DNA of 64,000 bases, taken from assembly GCF_003416895.1 (NCBI RefSeq), contig NZ_QVIO01000009.1:62001-126000 (forward strand), written 5' to 3'. The notes under the pieces are model-generated. The model searched no databases, was not told the DNA's origin, and worked only from the letters and a program-made list of their open reading frames with translations. Below, piece by piece: positions 46,951 through 55,564 of this stretch. The DNA comes from Duganella sp. BJB476. GTDB taxonomy: Bacteria > Pseudomonadota > Gammaproteobacteria > Burkholderiales > Burkholderiaceae_D. Within the stretch, counting starts at the first letter, position 1. Every line of letters starts with the position of its first letter. A program made the position numbers and the translations under genes.

Positions 46951-47832
46951 ATGCCATCGTTTCCCGAAGCACTAAATATTTCCCTGGTCGAGACGATCAA
47001 CGAGACGGTCGACGCCATCAACAGCCGCTTCGGCGACGCCTTCCATGACGGTTCGATCTGGCTGCTGCGCCATGTACTGGTGCCGTTCGAGGGCGCCCTG
47101 CGCACCCTGCCCTGGTGGCTGGTGCTGGCCGGGGTGTTCCTGCTCAGCCTGCACGCTACGCGACGCTGGGGCCACGCCGCCGGCTATACGGCCTGCGTGC
47201 TGCTGGTAGGCTGCCTCGGCTTGTGGGACCAGTTGATCCAGACGCTGGCGCTGGTGCTCGTCGCCACGTTGATTGCGGTGCTGCTGGCCGTGCCGCTGGG
47301 CATCCTCAGCGCCCGCAGCGACGGCCTGCGCCGGCTGTTGATGCCGGTGCTGGACGTGATGCAGACCATGCCCAGCTTTGTCTACCTGGTGCCGGTGCTG
47401 ATGCTGTTCGGGCTGGGCAAGGTGCCGGCCATCCTGGCTACCATCATCTACGCGACGCCGCCGTTGATACGCCTGACCGACCTTGGCATACGCCAGGTCA
47501 GCGGCGAGTTGACCGAGGCCGCCCGCTCCTTCGGCACCACCCGTTGGCAATTGTTGATCGAGGTACAGCTACCACTGGCGCGGCCCAGCATCATGGCCGG
47601 TTTGAACCAGACCATCATGATGGCGCTGGGTATGGTCGTGATCGCGTCCATGATAGGCGCGCGCGGTCTCGGCGAGGACGTGCTCGAGGGCATACAGACC
47701 GTCAACATCGGCAAGGGCCTGCAGGCCGGCATCGCCATCGTCATCCTGGCGATCGTGATGGACCGCATCACCCAGGGCTACGGCAGGGACCGCCGTCAGC
47801 GTATGACACAAGCAGACAAGGCAGGCCTATGA
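46951..47832 (+). CDS. Betaine-type ABC transporter permease (ProW-like)
   Basis: A 293-residue permease with about seven hydrophobic helices. The EAA-type loop ELTEAARSFGTTRWQLLIEVQLPLARPSIMAGLNQ and the TLIAVLLAVPLGILSAR segment are typical of ProW/OpuAB. The ATPase gene start overlaps its stop (ATGA), showing translational coupling. It would carry the ligand bound by the upstream ProX-like protein. Confidence 0.9.
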   Translation: MPSFPEALNISLVETINETVDAINSRFGDAFHDGSIWLLRHVLVPFEGALRTLPWWLVLAGVFLLSLHATRRWGHAAGYTACVLLVGCLGLWDQLIQTLALVLVATLIAVLLAVPLGILSARSDGLRRLLMPVLDVMQTMPSFVYLVPVLMLFGLGKVPAILATIIYATPPLIRLTDLGIRQVSGELTEAARSFGTTRWQLLIEVQLPLARPSIMAGLNQTIMMALGMVVIASMIGARGLGEDVLEGIQTVNIGKGLQAGIAIVILAIVMDRITQGYGRDRRQRMTQADKAGL

Positions 47833-48671
47833 TTCCCTACAAAATACAAGTCAAAAACGTCTGCAAGATTTTCGGCGCGCGCTGGCGGGAGGGACTGCGT
47901 TTGCTTAACGAAGGCGGCAGCAAGGCCGACGTGTTGGCGCAGACCGGCTGCAACGTCGGCCTCAGCGACGTTTCGCTGAACATCCAGGCCGGCGAGATCT
48001 TCGTCATCATGGGTCTGTCCGGCTCCGGCAAGTCGACCCTGGTGCGGCACTTCAACCGCTTGATCGATCCGAGCGCCGGCGAGATCCTGATCGACGGCCG
48101 CGACGTGCTGTCCATGTCGGAGCGCGAGCTGCGCGAACTGCGGCGGCGTCACATCAGCATGGTGTTCCAGGGTTTCGGCCTGATGCCGCACCAGACGGTG
48201 CTCGACAACGCCGCTTTCGCGCTGCTGACGCGCGGCGAGCCGAAGACGCAGGCCCGCACCAAGGCCGCCGTCTGGCTGGAGCGTGTCGGCTTGAAGGGTT
48301 ATGAGGATAAATATCCCGACGAGCTGTCCGGCGGCATGCGCCAGCGCGTGGGCCTGGCGCGCGCCCTGGCGGCCGACACCGACGTGCTGTTGATGGACGA
48401 GGCCTTCAGCGCCCTTGATCCGCTGATCCGCGACGACATGCAGGACCAGTTGCTGTCGTTGCAGACCACGCTGCACAAGACCATCATCTTCATCACCCAC
48501 GATCTGGACGAGGCGCTCAAGCTGGGCGATCATATCGCTATCCTGCGTGACGGCCGACTGGTGCAGGTCGGCACGCCGGACGAGATCCTGCGCTCGCCGG
48601 CGGACGACTATGTCCGAAAATTTGTCGAAAAGCGCGCCCATGCGGCGGCGCTGCCGGCCCGGATAGGATGA
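47829..48671 (+). CDS. Betaine-type ABC transporter ATPase (ProV-like)
   Basis: A 280-residue ATPase. Walker A is GLSGSGKST, the Q-loop lies in VFQGFGLMPHQTV, the signature is ELSGGMRQRVGLARALA and Walker B is VLLMDEAFSALD. The N-terminal extension before Walker A (residues 1-60) is typical of the ProV/OpuAA subfamily. The C-terminal CBS domains of ProV are absent, so osmotic control is not expected. Its stop overlaps the start of the lyase gene (ATGA). Confidence 0.92.
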   Translation: MIPYKIQVKNVCKIFGARWREGLRLLNEGGSKADVLAQTGCNVGLSDVSLNIQAGEIFVIMGLSGSGKSTLVRHFNRLIDPSAGEILIDGRDVLSMSERELRELRRRHISMVFQGFGLMPHQTVLDNAAFALLTRGEPKTQARTKAAVWLERVGLKGYEDKYPDELSGGMRQRVGLARALAADTDVLLMDEAFSALDPLIRDDMQDQLLSLQTTLHKTIIFITHDLDEALKLGDHIAILRDGRLVQVGTPDEILRSPADDYVRKFVEKRAHAAALPARIG

Positions 48672-50236
48672 TCACCATGCAGACCGCAACCATATTCCTG
48701 GATGACCAGGCCCCGGCCCGGTATGACGACGTGGTCCGGGTCGCCCACGGCGCCCGGCTCGAACTGAGCGCCGCGCTGTGGCGGCGCATCGAAGACGCAC
48801 GTCTGATCGTCGAGCGGATCGTCGCCGACGGCGTCAAGGCCTACGGCATCAACACCGGCCTGGGCGCCCTGTCCGACGTCGTACTTGGTGGCGAGCAGCT
48901 CGCCGAGCTGTCGCGGCGCACGCTCAAGAGCCATGCCTGCGGCCTGGGCGCTACCTTGGGCCTGGTTGAAACGCGTGCCATCATGTGCGCGCAAATCATT
49001 AATTACAGCCGGGGGCATTCCGGCATCAGCGCGCACGTGGTCCGGCAATTGCTGGACTTCCTGAACCTGGGACTGACCCCGGTGGTCCCCATGCAGGGCT
49101 CGGTGGGCTATTTGACCCACATGGCTCACGTCGGCTTGACGCTGATCGGGCTGGGCGAGCTGCGCTTTCGCGGGCAGACCATGCCGGCAGCCACAGCGCT
49201 GGCGATGACCGGGCTGGCGCCGGTGGCGCTGGCGGCGAAGGACGGCCTCAGCCTGGTCAACGGCCTGCCCTGCATGACCGGACTGCTGTGCCTGGCGCTG
49301 GACCACGCCAAGCGGCTGGCGTGCTGGGCCGACGTGATCGGCGCCATGAGTTTTGAAGCGCTGCGTGGCCAGCTGAGCGCCTTCGACGCCGAGGCGATGC
49401 TGCAAAAGCCGTATCCAGGGCAAATCCATGTGGCCGCCAATCTGCGCGCGTTGCTGGCCGACAGCGTGGTGCTGCGCGGCGGCCAGGGTATCCGCACGCA
49501 GGATGCGCTGAGCCTGCGCTCGATGCCGCAGATCCACGGCGCTGCGCGCGAGCAGATCACCCACGCCGAACGGCAAATCAATATCGAGTTACGGTCGGCC
49601 AACGACAACCCGTTGGTGTTCGGCGACGAACATAACTACCGGGTGATCTCGCAAGCCAATCCGCACGGAGAGGCGATGGCGATGACGGCCACTACGCTGT
49701 CGATAGCGGTAGCGGAGCTGGGCGGCGTGGCCGAGCGCCGCGTCGATCGCCTGGTCAACCCGCATGTCAGCGGTCTGCCGCCATTCCTGATCGCCGAGAG
49801 CGGCGTCAACTCCGGTCTGATGATCGTCCAGTACGCGGCGGCCTCGCTGGTTGCGGAAAACAAGATGCTGGCCCAGCCCATGGTGCTGGACAATTACATT
49901 ACCTCGGCGCAACAGGAAGACCACCTGTCGCTGGGCACGCCTGCTACCTTGAATCTGCTGCGGATATTGAGCAACGTGCAGAAGGTGCTGGCGATCGAAT
50001 ACATCACGGCAGGCCAGGGCTTATACTTCTATCCCGAGATGGAGCTGGGTGCGGGAACCCGGCTGGCGCTGGACCATTTGCGCAGCAAAGTGCCGCCGTT
50101 GCTGGAAGACCGCATCGTCTCGCACGACATCATGCTGGCCGATTACCTGATCGACGACGACCGGCAACTGGCTGTATTTGAGGCCGCCTTGAGTAGGAAG
50201 TTGTGGCCGCCGGAACAGGCGGCGTCGGCAGCGTAG
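48668..50236 (+). CDS. Aromatic amino-acid lyase homologue lacking the MIO tripeptide, candidate ergothionase
   Basis: A 522-residue protein of the histidine/phenylalanine ammonia-lyase family: AYGINTGLGAL (residues 58-69), SANDNPLVFG, and the active-site SAQQEDHLSLG near the C-terminal third are conserved. In normal members an Ala-Ser-Gly tripeptide in GSVGASGDLAPLAH cyclises into the MIO electrophile. Here the segment reads GSVGYLTHMAH (144-154): the three residues are missing exactly and the frame is intact. Ammonia removal without MIO is unlikely. Ergothionase, known from Treponema denticola, is an MIO-free relative that removes trimethylamine from ergothioneine, so a betaine lyase fits best. 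Coupled to a betaine importer. Confidence 0.85.
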   Translation: MITMQTATIFLDDQAPARYDDVVRVAHGARLELSAALWRRIEDARLIVERIVADGVKAYGINTGLGALSDVVLGGEQLAELSRRTLKSHACGLGATLGLVETRAIMCAQIINYSRGHSGISAHVVRQLLDFLNLGLTPVVPMQGSVGYLTHMAHVGLTLIGLGELRFRGQTMPAATALAMTGLAPVALAAKDGLSLVNGLPCMTGLLCLALDHAKRLACWADVIGAMSFEALRGQLSAFDAEAMLQKPYPGQIHVAANLRALLADSVVLRGGQGIRTQDALSLRSMPQIHGAAREQITHAERQINIELRSANDNPLVFGDEHNYRVISQANPHGEAMAMTATTLSIAVAELGGVAERRVDRLVNPHVSGLPPFLIAESGVNSGLMIVQYAAASLVAENKMLAQPMVLDNYITSAQQEDHLSLGTPATLNLLRILSNVQKVLAIEYITAGQGLYFYPEMELGAGTRLALDHLRSKVPPLLEDRIVSHDIMLADYLIDDDRQLAVFEAALSRKLWPPEQAASAA

Positions 50237-50259
50237 CTATCGTCCTGGCTGGCGCACCC

Positions 50260-50283
50260 GGTTGTATGGCCGTGGCCACAACC
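50260..50283. terminator. Hairpin between convergent genes
   Basis: GGTTGT (50260-50265) pairs with ACAACC (50278-50283), and GGCC (50268-50271) with GGCC (50274-50277). It falls between the ends of the lyase gene and the LRR gene. There is no T-tract, so function is uncertain. Confidence 0.3.
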
Positions 50284-50284
50284 G

Positions 50285-52000
50285 TTAACTCTGCTGCGCG
50301 GCGGTGTTAGTGCTGCGCATCCATTCGACGGCGATCTGCTGATGGCGGCCAATGACTTCCGGCTGCAGGACCGCTCGGGTGTGGGGATCGCGCACTTCCG
50401 GTCGCCCTTCGAGTGCCAGCACCAGCCCGCTTTGTATTTCCTTGTAGGCATCCTCGTAACCTTGCGAATTCAGGTTATCGTTCTCGTCCTCCAGCCGGTC
50501 CTCCACACGGTCACTCTCCTCGTGGACCAGTTTCATGATTTGCTGCGTGACGGGATCGTGCTGGCGGGCATAGGCGTGCAGCGGTGGCCAGTCCTTCAAC
50601 ACGCGCAGCTGGCCGGCCGGTGTGCTGCTGCGCTGCGCTGCGTGACGCATCCCCAGTTCAATGACCAGCCGCGGCGCTACCTGGCCGGCGTCGATCCGGC
50701 GCGCCAAGGTTTCCGGCGTCAGCGCGGCCAGCTCGTGCAGGGTGTCGCCTGCGGCCGGCGGCGGCGCGGCGGCGGACGAGCTGGCCGCCGCCGGCACGCT
50801 TGCGCGCAGGTGCTGCAGATGGGTCGGCAAGCGTATGTCGCAGCGGTTCGCCAGGCGCAGGATGGAATCGGGCAAGCCCGTCAGCTGGCTACAACCTGTC
50901 AGCACCAGCCGGTTCAACTGCGGCAGGTCGCCGATCGATGCGGGCAGCGTGCGCAGCCCGCTGCAGCCGCGCAAGTCCAGCGTTTGCAGATTGTGCAGCC
51001 GCCCTATTTCCTCGGGCAGCCGTGACAGCTGCGGATTGGCGCTCAGGTTAAGATTGCTGAGCCGCTGCAGGCGGCCTATGTCCGTCGGTACCTCGGCCAG
51101 GTTGCAGCCGGCGACCCGCAAAGTCCTCAGGTAGGGCAGCGCCGTCAAGTCCCTCGGCATGGAACCGAGCGGCAGGTTACCCAGGTTCAGCTCCTGCAGC
51201 TGCGACAGACCGCCCAGCGGCGGCAGCTGCCGCACCCGTCCTTCCACGATGTGCAGGCTGCGCAAGCCTGGTAACTGGCCCAGGCTGCGCGGCAGCGCGT
51301 GCAGCCGGTGATTGCCCTGCAGGCGGAGCGAGTTCAAGCGCGCCAGACGGCCGAGCGACTGCGGCAGGCTGCGCACGTCGCAGCTCACCAGGTTCAACTC
51401 GCGCAGGCCGTACAACTCGCCGATGGCCTCGGGCAGGTGCATGACCGGCTGGCCCAGCAGACGTATCTCGCTGGCGTGGCCGTTGTGCACCGCCCTGATG
51501 CGGTCGGCCACCATGGCCACGGCTTGGCCGAACTGGGCCGGCGTCGCCGTGCCGCTCACGCCGTCGGTATGGAAATCGTGGGCTTGGGCCACGGTCCCGG
51601 CGGCCCAGGCCTGCAGCGCGGCGTTGAAGTTGTGGGGCCCGGGTTGCGGCGCGCCGGGCATCTGGCCGCGCCGCGCACCGGTGGCGCTTGATGGCGAAGC
51701 CGCCGTCGCGGCAAGGGACGCCCGGGCGCGGCTCGGCGGCGCGTGCAAGGGGCTGGACGGCGCGGCGCCGGCCTGGCTGGCGCGCGGGCCGCCGGCAACG
51801 ATGCGCGGACCGGCGCCAGCCTGCCGGTCGGCAGCGCGGTCTTCGCGCGCCTGGGCCGGCACCAGGCACTCGCGCAGCCAGGAAGTGGCGCGCTGGCGCG
51901 CCGGCCGGGCCGGCGAAGGGGGCGGTGTGGCGGGAGCGTGCTCGGGCGTGGCGTTCGGGGTGGTCGGACTGGAGCGGTGAAACAGGGAGCGGATCGGCAT
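50285..52000 (-). CDS. Leucine-rich-repeat type III effector candidate
   Basis: A 571-residue protein. Residues 1-125 are rich in Pro, Ser, Ala and Arg, as in type III secretion signals. Residues about 175-395 hold about nine 23-residue leucine-rich repeats (for example LPEEIGRLHNLQTLDLRGC). The C-terminal 160 residues form a charged helical domain. Plant-pathogen effectors such as PopC-, HpaF- or XopL/XopAE-type proteins have this layout, but the C terminus shows no clear E3 motif. I chose the ATG at 52000 over a TTG at 52009. It is 56 bp downstream of the PL3 protein gene and probably shares its PIP promoter. Confidence 0.75.
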   Translation of the reverse strand: MPIRSLFHRSSPTTPNATPEHAPATPPPSPARPARQRATSWLRECLVPAQAREDRAADRQAGAGPRIVAGGPRASQAGAAPSSPLHAPPSRARASLAATAASPSSATGARRGQMPGAPQPGPHNFNAALQAWAAGTVAQAHDFHTDGVSGTATPAQFGQAVAMVADRIRAVHNGHASEIRLLGQPVMHLPEAIGELYGLRELNLVSCDVRSLPQSLGRLARLNSLRLQGNHRLHALPRSLGQLPGLRSLHIVEGRVRQLPPLGGLSQLQELNLGNLPLGSMPRDLTALPYLRTLRVAGCNLAEVPTDIGRLQRLSNLNLSANPQLSRLPEEIGRLHNLQTLDLRGCSGLRTLPASIGDLPQLNRLVLTGCSQLTGLPDSILRLANRCDIRLPTHLQHLRASVPAAASSSAAAPPPAAGDTLHELAALTPETLARRIDAGQVAPRLVIELGMRHAAQRSSTPAGQLRVLKDWPPLHAYARQHDPVTQQIMKLVHEESDRVEDRLEDENDNLNSQGYEDAYKEIQSGLVLALEGRPEVRDPHTRAVLQPEVIGRHQQIAVEWMRSTNTAAQQS

Positions 52001-52056
52001 GTTGGGCAAGCTCGGGAAGAATGCCGGCCGCGCCGGGAAGCGCGGCCGGCGGCGGT

Positions 52057-53226
52057 TCAGACCGGATCAATGGATGGTCGTACGCTGGTGGTGCCGGTGA
52101 CGTGGCTGGTGTCGCCCATCATGGCCACCAGCGGCGCATTGCCGGTGTCGACGTTGCTGAGGCTGAGGGTCGAGGTGCGCGAATCGGCCCGGAACACGTC
52201 GTACTTGGTGTCCTTGAAGGTGGAATCGGCCATCGTGACGTGGGCGGTGATCGGATGGCCGCCGTTGGTCACCATAACCTGGCCGACATCCTCCGTGTAC
52301 ATGCCCTTGAGCGTGACGTCGGCGTCGCCGTTGGTCTGGATGACCTTGTCGTGCGCGTGGTAGAACGAGGAATTGTCGATCTCCACCTTCGCCGGGCGCT
52401 GCGGAATGGTCGCCAGATCGATGCCGGCCAGCTGGGCGTCATAGGCGGTGGTGCCGCCGCCGTCGATGGTGATGGCGTCCTCGCCGACGTCGCGGTTGGT
52501 GACGTGGTCGAGCTTGGCGTCGCCCAGCAGGTGGATGCCGTCGGCGCCCGAATACTGCAGGTTCTTCACCTCGCCGCCCGGGGCGACGATGATGACCGGC
52601 TTCTGGAACTCGCTGACGCCGCCATCGCCCAGTGCCGAGGTTGGACGGAAATACTGGCCATGGCCGTCGAACACTTCGCCGGCATGCACCACGATGGTCT
52701 TGCTGACGTCGACGACGCCGGTCGGCTCCTCCATTGCCTTGCCCTCCATGGGTTTGCTCACCGCGGTGCTGCCGCTGGACTGAAGGATTGCGACCGGGCT
52801 TGCTGCGGGAGCCGGCGCATGGCCGACCGCTGCCAGCGTCAGCGCGGCGGGCGCCGCGACCGCCGCGGCCACGCTCAGATGCGACGCGTGTTCCACCGGC
52901 TGCACCGCTGCCGGCGGCAGCGCCATATGCATCGCCGGATGCGCCACATGGCTGTCTTGCGGCACATGGAGGTGGTGATGCTGCGCGTCGGCATGGTGAT
53001 GTTTGTGATGCTTGTGATGATGGTGGTGGTGATGCTGCTGGTGATGATGGGTATCGGCGGTCGACGCTTTGGACGCGCGCAGCAGCTTGGGCAACAGGCT
53101 CTCCGTCGAGTGCATCGCCACGCGCACGCGCTCGGCATGGCTGCCGGCCTGCTGCTTGCAGCTGTCCATCCCGCCTTCATGCATCTGCACCGCCATCACA
53201 TTTTTAAGTGCCAGTTTGCTACTCAT
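52057..53226 (-). CDS. HrpW-like type III-associated pectate-lyase-domain protein
   Basis: A 389-residue protein. The N-terminal half contains a low-complexity region with a striking His-rich tract (about residues 60-100) and a hydrophobic Ala/Pro region. The C-terminal half is a PL3-type β-helix: IIVAPGGEVKNLQYSGADGIH, DVGEDAITIDGGG and HDKVIQTNGDADVTLKG. Harpin-like N terminus plus PL3 domain is the HrpW architecture of Pseudomonas and Ralstonia relatives. HrpW-type proteins leave through the type III system and bind pectate. The ATG at 53226 follows an AGGAGG. A perfect PIP promoter lies upstream. Confidence 0.82.
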   Translation of the reverse strand: MSSKLALKNVMAVQMHEGGMDSCKQQAGSHAERVRVAMHSTESLLPKLLRASKASTADTHHHQQHHHHHHHKHHKHHHADAQHHHLHVPQDSHVAHPAMHMALPPAAVQPVEHASHLSVAAAVAAPAALTLAAVGHAPAPAASPVAILQSSGSTAVSKPMEGKAMEEPTGVVDVSKTIVVHAGEVFDGHGQYFRPTSALGDGGVSEFQKPVIIVAPGGEVKNLQYSGADGIHLLGDAKLDHVTNRDVGEDAITIDGGGTTAYDAQLAGIDLATIPQRPAKVEIDNSSFYHAHDKVIQTNGDADVTLKGMYTEDVGQVMVTNGGHPITAHVTMADSTFKDTKYDVFRADSRTSTLSLSNVDTGNAPLVAMMGDTSHVTGTTSVRPSIDPV

Positions 53227-53296
53227 GGAATTTCCTCCTGTGAATGACTGATCTATGGGCGTTCCAGCCGGCGCGGGCTGCCATCCCAAGCCTGCC

Positions 53297-53358
53297 ACTA
53301 TACGGCCGGCGTGCCGCCGCGCAGGCGGCGCGAGCGAAGGGGCACGGCGGCCAACGAA
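53297..53358 (-). promoter_or_regulatory. Perfect PIP box and -10 for the HrpW-like gene
   Basis: On the minus strand: TTCGT (53354-53358), 15 bases, TTCGC (53334-53338), 31 bases, TATAGT (53297-53302). Both half-sites match the HrpX/HrpB-type consensus and the -10 is near-ideal. Confidence 0.88.
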
Positions 53359-53378
53359 GCAAGCGGCCGCGCCGGACG

Positions 53379-53439
53379 TTCGGCAGGCACATCAGGTTTT
53401 CGCTTCATGGATGATTCGCCCGCGGCATTGGCGTAGGCT
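53379..53439 (+). promoter_or_regulatory. Perfect PIP box and -10 for the cysteine-protease-like effector gene
   Basis: TTCGG (53379-53383), 15 bases, TTCGC (53399-53403), 30 bases, TAGGCT (53434-53439). It is back-to-back with the minus-strand box; only 20 bp separate them. Confidence 0.86.
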
Positions 53440-53492
53440 GGCCCGGCGACGGTTTTATTTCAACGTCGCCGTATATTTTCACGAGGGACAAC

Positions 53493-54503
53493 ATGTTCAA
53501 GAATTTTAGATTGGGATCGTCCAGCCATAGCACCCCCGCATGGGATCCTCTGGAAAACCATCGGCAGGCGGCGACGAACGGGCGGCGCGCCGACACGGTC
53601 CGGGCGCATGAACATTTCACCAGCGCCGAATTGGGCATACGCCAGCTGCCCAGGGCGCCCAAGCGGATTCGGGTGGACGCGCAAACTTTCGAACATCTGG
53701 AGCTCGCCCAAACGGTGAACCTGGTGGTGAAGGATGCCTTCGTCGCCGGAGCCGGGAACCAACGTCTGGATATCCTGGCGAGCGGTGGCGAAAGCTGGGC
53801 GCGCCGCGAGTTGGCGACCACCAAATTCCCGCGCGGGAATACCGAAAGCCAGTTGCAGCGCGTCCAGTATGCGCAGGGCGGGCACTGTTCCACCCATGCT
53901 GCCTTGTCCGCCGCCATGCTGGCCCAGCATGCCTTGAAAGCGCCGGTGGTGCAAATCTGGGAGAATGAGATGGACCACGTGTATGCGTTGATCGGCGATC
54001 CCAGGGATCCTGTGTACGGGGAGAAGAATACCGTCGTGGTCGATCCGTGGGTCGGCGCGCCCAGCGCGTGCACGCTTGCTGAAGCCCGGCTGCACGACGC
54101 CGGATCGGGCGAGGTCACCAAATTCAGGCCGGAGCGCGGCCTGCGGACGGGGGTATACAATCCGGGTCAACCGATGCCCGCGCAACAGGTCAATATCGCA
54201 CGCAACATCTACCGCATGGACACCGAACAGGTCGACAAACGACTGGCCAAGATCAACAAGACGCTGCGCAAAGACGGCGTTGGCATCGGCGCCGGCTTGG
54301 TCGACCATATCCGACGCGGGCAGGACGCCGGCACGCTGTTCGACTGCCGGGTCAGCACCGACCCCAGAACCGAGTATGAAAATCGGTCGACAGGCCAGGT
54401 CAAGACCTTCGACGCGCTATCGCCCCAGACCGCTGATCGGCTGCGCCGCGGCGACGCCGCCATGAACGCGATCATGCGAACGGAAGGCCGATGGCGGAAA
54501 TGA
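53493..54503 (+). CDS. Type III effector candidate with a Cys-His-Asp papain-like pattern
   Basis: A 336-residue protein with a Ser/Arg-rich start (MFKNFRLGSSSHSTP) and no Sec signal. The middle has a possible catalytic triad of a papain/transglutaminase-like fold: Cys132 in AQGGHCSTHAALS, His162 in NEMDHVYALIGDP, and Asp184 in VVVDPWVGAP. Similar patterns occur in HopX/AvrPphE-like and other deamidase or protease effectors, and the exact family is not recognised. A perfect PIP promoter about 90 bp upstream ties it to the hrp regulon. It is divergent from the HrpW-like gene. The start at 53493 follows a GAGGGA. Confidence 0.75.
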   Translation: MFKNFRLGSSSHSTPAWDPLENHRQAATNGRRADTVRAHEHFTSAELGIRQLPRAPKRIRVDAQTFEHLELAQTVNLVVKDAFVAGAGNQRLDILASGGESWARRELATTKFPRGNTESQLQRVQYAQGGHCSTHAALSAAMLAQHALKAPVVQIWENEMDHVYALIGDPRDPVYGEKNTVVVDPWVGAPSACTLAEARLHDAGSGEVTKFRPERGLRTGVYNPGQPMPAQQVNIARNIYRMDTEQVDKRLAKINKTLRKDGVGIGAGLVDHIRRGQDAGTLFDCRVSTDPRTEYENRSTGQVKTFDALSPQTADRLRRGDAAMNAIMRTEGRWRK

Positions 54504-54694
54504 CAGCGCTCGATAACGCCGGCACGGTCTCTATGGCTACTGCGCATCACCTTAGTTAGCCTCCCTTTGCTCAGCAACGTGGCCGGCCGTTTTCGATGGG
54601 GCAGAATCTCGATGCAAGCCGGGTTCTCGCAGCCTCATCCTATGCCCCTTCCAGGGAAATCCCCCTCATTTAATTCAAGTACCAGGAACGATAT

Positions 54695-55501
54695 ATGGCA
54701 AGCAATAATGACTTATTGAATTCGCTCGACGAAATGGCAAGACTGGAGAAGGCAATCTGGAAGTCCTTTAAAAAGGCTGAGAATGAATCTTTCATCAACC
54801 CTTGGAATTTTCGAAAGCAGATCGAAGTCCGGAGGAGTCTTCCTGGAACAACTCCGTGGTTTTGGAAAAATTATCCATTCTGGCCAATTTTGGCGCTAAT
54901 CTGTGCATTTATTATCATCTTCGTAAACCCAACAACAATTTCCTATGGGACGTTATCCTACATTCCGTACATGGTGTTTATTCTTTTGGGAGTTGTATCT
55001 CGTGATAAATTTATAAAAGCCTACAGTCAGCTCCAACTCAAACAGAAGAATTTTACCGATCATGCATTTGGTATCGATAATTTGTCTCTACGCATCTTTG
55101 ACACGCTAAATTTTCATAAAAAATCTGGCGAAAAGCTTACTAAGAACGACATAGCAAGTTTGATAAAAATTGTGAAGGCATCACAGGACTACCAAAGCAT
55201 GAGTTTTGGTTACTATGATTACCTTAGGAAGACTATTATTGGTTTGGTCGTCTCGTCTCCAGTGACAGGGTCATATTTTTTATACACACACTGGAAGGAG
55301 CTTCCTAAATATTTGGTAAAACTTGACGATTACGTATCATTGCATCACTTGTTCAGCCCAGGGCCAATTATTATGTCATTGATATTGTTATTTGCTGTGC
55401 TAGGGCTTATATATACATTGGTCTTTCATGAGCCAAAGATTGATATGCAGAAAAAACGATATCTTTTGATTTTGAATATTCTTCATGAATCCTGGCGCTA
55501 G
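54695..55501 (+). CDS. AT-rich membrane protein of unknown function
   Basis: A 268-residue protein. Two hydrophobic helices near residues 65-105 and two more near 185-205 and 225-248 frame a charged cytoplasmic middle. Its base composition is far more AT-rich than the surrounding effector genes, as is that of the next gene, pointing to acquisition. No type III secretion signal or PIP box is seen. An AGGAACG precedes the ATG. I do not recognise the family. Confidence 0.65.
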   Translation: MASNNDLLNSLDEMARLEKAIWKSFKKAENESFINPWNFRKQIEVRRSLPGTTPWFWKNYPFWPILALICAFIIIFVNPTTISYGTLSYIPYMVFILLGVVSRDKFIKAYSQLQLKQKNFTDHAFGIDNLSLRIFDTLNFHKKSGEKLTKNDIASLIKIVKASQDYQSMSFGYYDYLRKTIIGLVVSSPVTGSYFLYTHWKELPKYLVKLDDYVSLHHLFSPGPIIMSLILLFAVLGLIYTLVFHEPKIDMQKKRYLLILNILHESWR

Positions 55502-55564
55502 CAGTATCCATGCCGCCCGGGGCAAGTAAATTTGTTAGCAAGCAATATTCTATTGAAAGTATCC

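Noticed and set aside
43728..47105. A 1125-codon minus-strand open frame opposite the TonB receptor
   Set aside because: It is antisense to the TonB receptor, binding-protein and permease genes, has a His/Arg/Gln-rich low-complexity composition and no homology.
48668..50236. Histidine ammonia-lyase (HutH)
   Set aside because: The Ala-Ser-Gly tripeptide for the MIO cofactor is missing, and no hutU, hutI or hutG gene is nearby.
52975..53055. A repeat array of the CRISPR or minisatellite kind
   Set aside because: The CAT/CAC-rich stretch encodes the His-rich tract of the HrpW-like protein; there are no spacers or regular units.
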